Below are positions 1 to 6,462 of a stretch of 6,738 bases of DNA, piece after piece. Where the stretch lies: positions 1 to 6,738 of the forward strand of contig JAJZEY010000173.1 in NCBI GenBank assembly GCA_021805585.1. The letters are read 5' to 3'. How positions within the stretch are numbered: position 1 is the stretch's first letter; each line of letters starts with the position of its first letter. The notes beneath the pieces are model-generated. The model saw only the letters and a list, made by a program, of their open reading frames with translations. It searched no databases and was not told where the DNA came from. The position numbers and the translations under genes were made by a program. The DNA is from Planctomycetota bacterium (GTDB lineage Bacteria > Planctomycetota > Phycisphaerae > WQYP01).

Positions 1-744
1 ACCAATGAATCAGAATTTACCCCGCCAGAAAATTCCTGCCAGATGGGGTTCGCGGGACGTTTACTCTATTACAACCTTGTCCGGAAATATGACCTGGTGA
101 TTTTGCAGATGGCCCTTATGGGCGGTGGTCTGGACCCCTGCACGATGGCCGCACCGGCACGCCGCCGGTAGGCGAGCATAAATGCGAGGGAAAAAATATC
201 CTATGCGGTTCCGAAGCGGTTTTATGTTCGCCCCGAACCGCCGAGCTGCCGCGTGCGTCGCACCCGAAGTCAGGCTTCGCATTTATTTTCTCGATGCCCA
301 GCCACCCGCCGTCAAGGTAATGCACGACATGGAAATCAACCCGTTGAGGCTTGTCTGGCGGAAAATTACCGGACATTATTGACCTTCCCGTTAAAGTCCA
401 GAATGAGAAAAGAAAAGGCAGCCGATTTCTCCACAATCTTCATTTTCGGGCGGTCACACCCCGGTCAAACTCCGGCCGAGCCCCTTTGCCTACTTGAGCT
501 GCGACGCCGCCGTGTCTCTTCCCCTTCCCCCTTTATCGCCGTTGGGGGCACCGGGTTCGAACGCATTGAATTTCAGCATAGGCGTAAGTCTATTGAGCCG
601 GGAAGGCCAAATCCCCAGGCCGAATGATCCGGCCCGCCGCGATTGACCACCTGCTTCAATTCGCGTATCCGCGTACGAGTTGATTCCGTGTGAAACAGCC
701 GCGCTCGTGACCTCCCGATCTCCCAGCTTAAATCTTCAAAAATA
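1..744. other. Region without a confident gene
   Basis: About 740 bases in which no reading frame resembles a family I recognise. The longest candidates are short, overlapping frames on opposite strands. The most gene-like is a minus-strand frame that could start at an ATG at 376 behind a GGAAGG purine stretch and stop at 116 (86 aa). A different minus frame continues to 61, so a decayed or frameshifted small gene is possible but unproven. A TTCGAA-containing stretch near 555-562 resembles a tRNA T-loop but lacks the matching stem and cloverleaf. A 12-base segment at 664-675 is an exact inverted match to 837-848 inside the dyad repeat to the right. I found no convincing promoter. Confidence 0.55.
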
Positions 745-873
745 GGTTTGGCAACCACGGTTCGCCACTCCTATCCGCGTCATCGGCGAAATCAGCGGTT
801 TTGTCGCGTTAAAGACGAACCGCGGATTTCGCGGATTACGCGGATACGAGCGACAAACCGTGGCCGCCGAACC
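745..873. repeat. Long imperfect inverted repeat with triplicated 9-bp units in each arm
   Basis: The left arm (745-800) and right arm (818-873) are reverse complements with scattered mismatches, pairing so that coordinates sum to 1618. They flank a 17-base centre containing GTC/GAC and GCGTTAAA. The right arm holds three consecutive 9-mers: CGCGGATTT (821-829), CGCGGATTA (830-838) and CGCGGATAC (839-847). The left arm holds the three complementary 9-mers (771-779, 780-788, 789-797) in a more diverged form. Outer parts such as CCACGG/CCGTGG also pair. As RNA it would fold into a very long hairpin. It lies about 140 bases before the GH74 start. It could be a dispersed, MITE-like or REP-like element; in-window evidence shows only this copy plus a 12-base fragment at 664-675. 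Confidence 0.8.
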
Positions 874-999
874 CCTGCGCTGATACGAAAAACATTTGCG
901 ATTATCATGGTGGCTGGCCTGGGCGGTTATGGGGTTAAATAGAGCTGGAGTTTGGGAAGCGGGAATCGGTCCTGGCCCACGCCGCCACGTGCATATGTT

Positions 1000-1006
1000 G
1001 GAGAAG
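1000..1006 (+). promoter_or_regulatory. Shine-Dalgarno that fixes the GH74 start
   Basis: GGAGAAG lies 6 bases before the ATG at 1013. The other in-frame starts (TTG 896, ATG 929, ATG 995) lack a comparable site. Starting at 1013 also gives a normal-length Tat signal, whereas TTG 896 would add 39 residues ahead of it. Confidence 0.65.
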
Positions 1007-1012
1007 CCGGGC

Positions 1013-3265
1013 ATGCTTATAAAATCAAACACCAGCCGGCCGCCGGAAGCGGGTGGGGCGCTAAATCGCACCCGTACCCGCACAGGAACATCGCGCCGCG
1101 GCTTTCTGGCCCTCGCGGCAACCGCCGCGGCCGCCTGTTCCGGCTGCACCGCCACCAAAACGCCTGCGGCATCCGCCACTGGCGAAAGTCAGAACTACGA
1201 TTGGCGAAATGTTGCGATTCGCGGCGGTGGCTTTGTAACCGGGATTATTCCGCATCCCCGCCGGCCCGGACTCGTCTATGCGCGCACCGACGTGGGAGGA
1301 GCCTATCGGCGCCACGCCGCCGACGCGCCATGGATACCCATCACCGATTGGATCGGTCGCAAGGATTCCAATCTTTCCGGAATCGACAGCCTTGCCGTGG
1401 ACCCCACGGAGGCGCGGCGCGTCTATTTGGCCGCGGGAATGTATACACAATGGTGGGCACCCAACGGAGCGATCCTTTGCTCTGAAGATATGGGCACAAC
1501 CTGGCGGACGGCACCGTTGCCCATCAAACTCGGCGGCAACGAACCGGGCCGCTTCAACGGCGAGCGCCTGATGGTCGACCCGAATTTTCCGGCCCGCCTG
1601 TTTTTCGGGTCGCGGTCCGACGGCCTCTGGCGCACGGACAACCATGGCCGCTCATGGCGGCGGATAAAATCCTTCCCGACCACCGGTGACGGTACCGGCA
1701 TCGGCTTGGTGTGCGTGGTGTTTGACACCCTTGGCGGCACGCCGGGCACCCCCACGCCGACCGTGTATGTGGCCGTTTCCACTCACAGGGAAAATCTTTT
1801 TGTCAGCCATAATGCCGGGCGCACGTGGGCTCCGGTGGACGGCCAGCCGACGGGGCTGCGGCCCAACCACGCGGTCCTTGCTGAAGATGGTAATATGTAT
1901 ATAAGCTACGGTCTTGAACCCGGCCCCAATGCCATGACCGATGGCGCTGTCTGGTGTTTTGACACGCGCCATGGAACCTGGAAAAATATTACCCCCGTCA
2001 AGCCCTCCGGCCATGATTCCTTTGGTTACGGAACCCTGACGCTCGATGCCCGGAATCCCCGAACCATCATGACCAGTTCCTTCTGCCGATGGGCCCGCGG
2101 CGATTCACTGTTTCGCAGTACCGACGGCGGCGCAAACTGGGCTTCCATCCGGCCCGGCCACAACGGGGTCTGGACCGACGGCGGCGCGCCCTGGATACAA
2201 TGGCACAGAAATGCCGTGGGGGCCACCAACTGGATCGGCAGTCTTCAAATAGACCCGCATCGGCCTGGAACGGCAATGTATACCACCGGCTGCGGACTGT
2301 TTACAACCCATAATCTGCAGGCGGTGGACCACGGCAGAGTTTCCGACTGGAGCTTTGATTGCCGCGGCCTGGAGGAAACCGTTGTCAACAAACTTCTTAG
2401 TCCGCCCCAGGGACCACATCTCTTGAGTACCGTCTATGATATTGACGGATTTCGCCATGACGATCTGCGCCAATCGCCGGCCCAGGGAATGTTCAACCCC
2501 AGCTTTGGCTCCAATACGGATATTGACTTTGCCCAGTTAAAGCCCCGGTACGTCGTGCGCGTATTCGGTGGCCGCAATTCGCATGGTGCCATTTCCCTTG
2601 ATGGCGGCCGCACCTGGAAGGTATTCCCTTCCGGAATCCCGAGTAACGGCGGTGGCCATGTTGCGGTTTGTGCCATGGGCAGGTCTATCATCTGTACGCC
2701 GGAACAGGCCTTGCCGCACGTTTCCCATGACGGTGCCCGAACCTGGAACCGCTGCGAAAATCTCCCCGCAGGTGCCGATATTGTCAGCGATCGATCAGTT
2801 GCCGGCCGGTTCTACGCCATCCACCGTGGCCAGTCGCGGCTGTGGATCAGCCATGATGGCGGGCAGCGTTTTGCGCCGCTGGTGCCGGTTCCCCATGGCG
2901 CACTGGAAATTAAAAACCCGCCCGGTTTTCCAGGCCATCTGTGGCTGGCCGGTAACGGCGGACTCTATTTTTCCGCAAACGCGGGCGAAAAATTCAGCCG
3001 GATGCCCCGCATCAATCAGGCCTACAACATTGGTTTTGGCATGGCCGCACCCGATGCCGATTACCCGGCCGTTTTTATCGTCGGGATTGTCGCGGGCAGA
3101 TATGGCTTCTATCGGTCGGACAACCAGGGCAAGAACTGGCGACGGATAAATGACGACCGGCATCAGTTTTTCTATATCAATTCCATCGCCGGAGACCCGC
3201 GGGTTTTCGGGCGGGTCTATATCGGCACCAGCGGACGCGGCATTGTCTATGGCGAGCTTGTGTAA
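1013..3265 (+). CDS. GH74 family xyloglucanase-type hydrolase, Tat-exported, putative lipoprotein
   Basis: Predicted 750-residue glycoside hydrolase of family 74, enzymes that cut the beta-1,4-glucan backbone of xyloglucan. The N-terminus is a Tat signal: basic n-region, SRRGFL at 27-32, an Ala-rich core, then Cys42 and Cys45, either of which could be a lipidated cysteine in a loose lipobox. The mature part starts with GGGFVTGI, followed by YARTDVGGAY, whose Asp93 matches the family's first catalytic acid. YDIDGFRHDD places Asp476 at the second. Nine Asp-box (BNR) motifs mark beta-propeller blades, e.g. SEDMGTTW 157, TDNHGRSW 208, SHNAGRTW 265, STDGGANW 369, SLDGGRTW 528, SHDGARTW 571 and SDNQGKNW 702. 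LGGNEPGR near 173 is also GH74-like. Length fits the two-propeller catalytic core with no carbohydrate-binding module. Endo or exo mode cannot be read here. Family assignment is firm; substrate and lipidation are inferred. Confidence 0.92.
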   Translation: MLIKSNTSRPPEAGGALNRTRTRTGTSRRGFLALAATAAAACSGCTATKTPAASATGESQNYDWRNVAIRGGGFVTGIIPHPRRPGLVYARTDVGGAYRRHAADAPWIPITDWIGRKDSNLSGIDSLAVDPTEARRVYLAAGMYTQWWAPNGAILCSEDMGTTWRTAPLPIKLGGNEPGRFNGERLMVDPNFPARLFFGSRSDGLWRTDNHGRSWRRIKSFPTTGDGTGIGLVCVVFDTLGGTPGTPTPTVYVAVSTHRENLFVSHNAGRTWAPVDGQPTGLRPNHAVLAEDGNMYISYGLEPGPNAMTDGAVWCFDTRHGTWKNITPVKPSGHDSFGYGTLTLDARNPRTIMTSSFCRWARGDSLFRSTDGGANWASIRPGHNGVWTDGGAPWIQWHRNAVGATNWIGSLQIDPHRPGTAMYTTGCGLFTTHNLQAVDHGRVSDWSFDCRGLEETVVNKLLSPPQGPHLLSTVYDIDGFRHDDLRQSPAQGMFNPSFGSNTDIDFAQLKPRYVVRVFGGRNSHGAISLDGGRTWKVFPSGIPSNGGGHVAVCAMGRSIICTPEQALPHVSHDGARTWNRCENLPAGADIVSDRSVAGRFYAIHRGQSRLWISHDGGQRFAPLVPVPHGALEIKNPPGFPGHLWLAGNGGLYFSANAGEKFSRMPRINQAYNIGFGMAAPDADYPAVFIVGIVAGRYGFYRSDNQGKNWRRINDDRHQFFYINSIAGDPRVFGRVYIGTSGRGIVYGELV

Positions 3266-3295
3266 TGCGGCTAATCCCGCTTGCCCCGATGCTCC

Positions 3296-3329
3296 GCAAT
3301 AACCTTACGCTATAAGCAAAGGTTTTTGC
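3296..3329 (+). terminator. Terminator-like hairpin after the GH74 gene
   Basis: Thirty bases after the GH74 stop, AACCTT (3301-3306) pairs with AAGGTT (3319-3324). The stem is extended outward after a T/T mismatch by GCAA/TTGC and inward by GCT/AGC around an ATA loop. A run of five T (3323-3327) overlaps the 3' arm rather than following it, so it is a weak intrinsic terminator at best. Confidence 0.4.
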
Positions 3330-3484
3330 GCTCTACGTAGTGGCTGACCTGCTGATCGTGTTTTAAAGTAGATTCGTTGTTGTTGTTCGGCGGCAGTTAT
3401 CCATTTGATGAGTTGTCGTCGCCCATGTTCTCATCTGCTCATGTTCGCCGATCCAAGCGGAATCATCCAGAAGTGTTCTGTGTG

Positions 3485-3506
3485 TCCGACGTTGGAGGGC
3501 GTCGGA
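3485..3506 (+). promoter_or_regulatory. Leader hairpin upstream of the PEP-CTERM gene
   Basis: TCCGACG (3485-3491) and CGTCGGA (3500-3506) form a perfect 7-bp stem around the loop TTGGAGGG, 25 bases before the start codon. No T-tract follows, so it is not an intrinsic terminator. The loop carries a Shine-Dalgarno-like GGAGG with no start codon at the right distance. It could stabilise the mRNA or affect ribosome loading; the pairing is seen, the role is guesswork. Confidence 0.4.
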
Positions 3507-3519
3507 AGTCGCTCTGTTT

Positions 3520-3525
3520 AAGGAG
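3520..3525 (+). promoter_or_regulatory. Shine-Dalgarno of the PEP-CTERM gene
   Basis: AAGGAG sits 6 bases before the ATG at 3532. It is the strongest ribosome binding site in the window and supports both the start and active translation. Confidence 0.8.
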
Positions 3526-3531
3526 AGTTAT

Positions 3532-4251
3532 ATGAAGTGTCCCGCATCCCAATGGTCCAAAATGGTATCTGTGGCGGTCATCGCCGGCGTCGCAGGGGCT
3601 GGCTTGGTTTATGCCGGTGCCGCCCGGGCCAATGTTGTCATTGATAATTTCAGTCAGGATACAGTCGGAACGACGCCAACGGAGGTTGGTGCGTGGAATG
3701 GCCAGGCGCTGTCCATAGTAAGTTCCGGTACCGCGGATGGGAACATGCTGCAGGTCAGCATTCCAGCAAACTCACAGTATTACGCCGGCCTGCAATTTCA
3801 AACTCCCGGCTTTACCGCCGCCAACTGGGCCGCATATCAGGATATCTCGTTTGATATCCTCTTTCCAAATACCACTGGTTCCACGCTTTATCCGGGTAAC
3901 AATTTGACACTTGGTGCCATGGGCTGGCAAGGATCCGCCGGAAGCAGTGATCCAAACCTGTCTCCGTCTGTCAACATCAGTATTCCGGCCACCAGTCCCA
4001 ATACTACGCTTATCTCCGAGACAATTCCTTTAGCCGGAATTACCGCACCGGCAAGCGGGCAGAGCTACCTGCAATTCCTGCTCAACGCATTTCCGGCCTA
4101 TAATCAAGGCACCACCGGTCCTTGGGCATTTGACATCGGCAATATCCAGTTTACCAACCCCGTCAGCACACCCGAACCCGCTTCCCTGGCCGTCATTGGC
4201 CTTGGTGGTGCGGCTCTCCTGATGGTCGGCCGACGCCGTCGCACGGCCTGA
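3532..4251 (+). CDS. Secreted PEP-CTERM domain protein, function unknown
   Basis: Predicted 239-residue exported protein. Residues 1-33 are a Sec signal peptide: Lys2 and Lys10, a hydrophobic stretch at 11-28, and an A-R-A cleavage site before Asn34. The C-terminus is a classic PEP-CTERM sorting signal: PEP at 214-216, a Gly/Ala/Leu-rich membrane segment at about 217-232, then RRRR at 234-237. In this class, a membrane exosortase (not in the window) cleaves near the PEP motif. The mature 34-210 region is Ser/Thr/Asn/Gly-rich with alternating hydrophobics. It opens with VIDNF and ends in WAFDIGNIQF, a pattern seen in beta-sandwich, carbohydrate-binding-like domains; that fold is inference. It lies 266 bases after the GH74 stop on the same strand, with its own ribosome site and terminator, so it is probably a separate unit. 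I recognise no specific family beyond the sorting signal. Confidence 0.88.
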   Translation: MKCPASQWSKMVSVAVIAGVAGAGLVYAGAARANVVIDNFSQDTVGTTPTEVGAWNGQALSIVSSGTADGNMLQVSIPANSQYYAGLQFQTPGFTAANWAAYQDISFDILFPNTTGSTLYPGNNLTLGAMGWQGSAGSSDPNLSPSVNISIPATSPNTTLISETIPLAGITAPASGQSYLQFLLNAFPAYNQGTTGPWAFDIGNIQFTNPVSTPEPASLAVIGLGGAALLMVGRRRRTA

Positions 4252-4260
4252 AACATATTT

Positions 4261-4299
4261 CCGTTGAAGCCCACATAGTTTCACAAACTGCTTCAACGG
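4261..4299 (+). other. Stem-loop just after the PEP-CTERM gene
   Basis: CCGTTGAAGC (4261-4270) pairs perfectly with GCTTCAACGG (4290-4299). Inside the loop, AGTTT (4277-4281) pairs with AAACT (4285-4289) around CAC and stacks directly on the outer stem, leaving a six-base bulge. It begins 9 bases after the stop codon. No T-run follows, so it may protect the mRNA 3' end or act with the terminator just downstream. Confidence 0.55.
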
Positions 4300-4320
4300 T
4301 GTCGCAAAACTGATACGCAA

Positions 4321-4364
4321 GGGTGGAATTCGATGGCTAAAGCCTCGAATTTCGCCCTTTTTTT
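4321..4364 (+). terminator. Rho-independent terminator for the PEP-CTERM gene
   Basis: A 13-bp stem, 4321-4333 with 4345-4357, contains two G-U pairs. It continues past a single bulged T into GGC/GCC closed by a TAAA loop, and seven T follow directly (4358-4364). The T-run is on the plus strand only, so it serves the PEP-CTERM transcript and not the convergent asnB transcript. Confidence 0.9.
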
Positions 4365-4388
4365 GCGCGGTAATTCGCCTGCCTTTCT

Positions 4389-4461
4389 CCGGTTCTAAAA
4401 CCGGGCACCGTCGAGTGCCTCTGGGGGCAAGTCTCGTCCGCCTCGCGGCAACAATGCCGCG
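4389..4461. other. Cluster of small stem-loops downstream of asnB
   Basis: Three short hairpins lie between the plus-strand terminator and the asnB stop: CCGGTT/AACCGG (4389-4404, loop CTAA), GGCAC/GTGCC (4404-4419, sharing one base with the first) and CGCGGCA/TGCCGCG (4444-4461, loop ACAA). None has a T-run on either strand. They could end or stabilise the asnB transcript by a non-canonical route, or be chance in GC-rich sequence. I see no gene in the rest of 4365-4568. Confidence 0.3.
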
Positions 4462-4568
4462 TAAGAAAGCAACCTGCAAGCGGTGTTCAAGGTCTGGGGC
4501 CTCCGGTGCCGCTATTCATCGCCCAGCCGCTCCGGCAGGTACCACTGGTGGCTCCGGCGTTTGTGTCG

Positions 4569-6452
4569 CTATCCAGTCACAAGGGTTGGCCGGAAATGCC
4601 GCCACCACAATTCCAGCATCAATAGCGAAAACATCCGATGCGTGTGATCCCGCGCACCCGTCTGCTGGTCCGTCAGCAACGAATCGGCAAAACCTGAAGC
4701 GGTCATTCTACCGGTAAGGGAATCCGGGCCGCACACAATTGCTTTCCAGTCTTCAGAAAGTGGGCCAGCCAACCACTGCCCGACCGGCGCGGCAAACCCA
4801 TGCTTGGGCCGCCGCCGGATTTCCGGAGGCAGCAAATGCCCGAACGCCCGCCGCAGCGCCAGTTTTCCCCGGCGGAAATTCAAAATGTCCGCATCGGGCA
4901 GATTGTTGGCGAATTCCACAATTCGATGATCCAGAAAAGGACTTCGCACCTCCAGCCCGCAGGCCATCGAGGCGCTGTCCACTTTCCACAGCACATCGCC
5001 CGGAAGATAGTGCGACTGGTCCAGTACCATCATTTGCCGGAAAGCCGCGGCTGTCTGCTCATTGGCCATCCGCCAGTTCGACGGTCCATGTTTGCCGGAA
5101 AGACCCGGAAAACCGCCTGGCAGCATATCCGCAGGAAATATTTCCATCAGGCAGCCATAGCCCGCCAGAATATCCGGGCTTCTGGAGGTACGCTTCAAGC
5201 GAGCGAGTCTTTCCCGACGGGAAATGCGGTGCCCCATGGCTGCAACCCATCGCGTCATGGTCGGCCAGTTTTCCAGCATATCCACCGCACGGTACCTGTC
5301 GTAGCCGCCAAAAAGTTCATCGGCCCCATCGCCGCTGATGGCGCAAGGTGCCAGCGTGCGGGCGCAATTTGCCACATAATATGTGGGCAGAATGGATGAA
5401 TCCGCAAATGGCTGTCCCAGCGTCAACCGCATCAGCCAGTCCATCGTGTCAATGGTTCCGTTCAACGGTTCAAGCTTAAACGCCTGATGCTGGGATCCAA
5501 TATGACGCGCCACTTGGGCCGCATGGCCGCTTTCATCAAAACCGGCCTCGGCAAACGCCACACTGACGGTACAAATCGGCCCGCCGCCGGCTTTTCGCCG
5601 GGCCTGCTGCATCAGAGCGGCAATAATGCTTGAATCTATTCCACCCGAAAGAAAACAGGCAATCGGAACATCCGCTTCCAGTTGGGATTCCACCGCGTCG
5701 CCAATCAGTTGAACGATTGATTGATTCCTATCCGCTGCCGAACCGGTTTTCGCATCCCTGTTCAGCCGCGGCCGCCAGAACGCTTCCCGCTGGATACCCG
5801 AGCGCACGGCCAGCAGCCAGCTTCCTGGTGTCAGTTGCCATATATCTTCATAAATCGTATCCGGCGGAGGCATGTAACCATGAAACAGATATGCGGCCAG
5901 TTTGCCGGTTGTGACTCTTCGCGGAATGTGCGGCCACGCCAGCAACGCCGGCAACGTACTGGCGAACGCCAGTTGCTCTTTATTGGCATAATAGAACAGC
6001 GGCTTTTGACCCATGCGGTCGCGCGCCAGAAAAAGCGAATCCGCCGCACGGTCCCACACGGCGAATGCGAACATGCCCAGCAGTTTTTCCGGCAGATGGG
6101 TACCCCATTCCCGCCAGCCATGAACCAGTACTTCCGTATCGCTGTGATCGGTCGTAAAGGAATGACCGGCCGCGGTCAGTTCCTTCCGCAGGGCGCGGTG
6201 ATTATAAATCTCGCCGTTGAATACGACTTGAACCGAACCGTCGGCATTGGCCATCGGCTGGCGGCCACCCGCGGGATCCAGAATCGCCAGTCGGCGATGC
6301 ACCAGCGTGCCGGGCCGTGGTGGTCCGGCCGTAAACCGGCCCGCGCCATCCGGGCCGCGGTGCTTCAGCAGTTCATCCACGGCGTCGGTGGTCGCGCTGC
6401 TGGTATGCGCTGTTTCGGCGGTCCAGTGAATCAATCCTGCAATGCCGCACAT
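4569..6452 (-). CDS. asnB: Asparagine synthetase, glutamine-hydrolysing (AsnB family)
   Basis: Predicted 627-residue cytoplasmic enzyme that makes asparagine from aspartate, ATP and glutamine-derived ammonia. The N-terminal class II glutaminase (about 2-190) has the nucleophile Cys2, HRGPDG 31-36, HRRLAILD 52-59, NGEIYN 79-84 and SDTEV 104-108. The C-terminal synthetase has the pyrophosphate loop SGGIDSS 269-275, SGDGADELFGGY 373-384, and a GLEVRSPFLDH stretch ending at 509. Both active sites appear intact. The frame is open further upstream, but the start must be the ATG at 6452 because Cys must follow the initiator Met; upstream starts would also overlap the preceding gene. The Shine-Dalgarno is weak (GGA 5 bases ahead). 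It starts 10 bases after the rnd-like stop, so the two are probably cotranscribed. Because a PEP-CTERM gene is nearby, the related exosortase/EPS-associated amidotransferase subtype is possible; sequence reading alone does not separate the two. Confidence 0.94.
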   Translation of the reverse strand: MCGIAGLIHWTAETAHTSSATTDAVDELLKHRGPDGAGRFTAGPPRPGTLVHRRLAILDPAGGRQPMANADGSVQVVFNGEIYNHRALRKELTAAGHSFTTDHSDTEVLVHGWREWGTHLPEKLLGMFAFAVWDRAADSLFLARDRMGQKPLFYYANKEQLAFASTLPALLAWPHIPRRVTTGKLAAYLFHGYMPPPDTIYEDIWQLTPGSWLLAVRSGIQREAFWRPRLNRDAKTGSAADRNQSIVQLIGDAVESQLEADVPIACFLSGGIDSSIIAALMQQARRKAGGGPICTVSVAFAEAGFDESGHAAQVARHIGSQHQAFKLEPLNGTIDTMDWLMRLTLGQPFADSSILPTYYVANCARTLAPCAISGDGADELFGGYDRYRAVDMLENWPTMTRWVAAMGHRISRRERLARLKRTSRSPDILAGYGCLMEIFPADMLPGGFPGLSGKHGPSNWRMANEQTAAAFRQMMVLDQSHYLPGDVLWKVDSASMACGLEVRSPFLDHRIVEFANNLPDADILNFRRGKLALRRAFGHLLPPEIRRRPKHGFAAPVGQWLAGPLSEDWKAIVCGPDSLTGRMTASGFADSLLTDQQTGARDHTHRMFSLLMLELWWRHFRPTLVTG

Positions 6453-6462
6453 GACATCCGTT

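Noticed and set aside
530..575. tRNA-like GGTTCGAA T-loop motif
   Set aside because: The bases flanking the loop do not form a 5-bp T-stem, and no acceptor, D or anticodon arms can be placed around it.
896..1012. Upstream TTG (896), ATG (929) and ATG (995) starts of the GH74 gene
   Set aside because: They lack a good Shine-Dalgarno, while ATG 1013 has GGAGAAG at the proper spacing and gives a normal-length Tat signal.
736..1179. 147-residue minus-strand frame with repeated Asn-Pro-Arg
   Set aside because: Its repeats are simply the 9-bp units of the non-coding dyad read as codons, and it overlaps the GH74 signal region antisense.
3377..3400. TTGTTG and TTATCC as a promoter for the PEP-CTERM gene
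   Set aside because: The spacing is too short and the -10 match is poor; the TTG triplets look like a chance microrepeat.
4415..4717. Plus-strand 100-residue frame overlapping the asnB 3' end
   Set aside because: Low-complexity Ala/Ser/Thr composition, no ribosome site, and mostly antisense to asnB.
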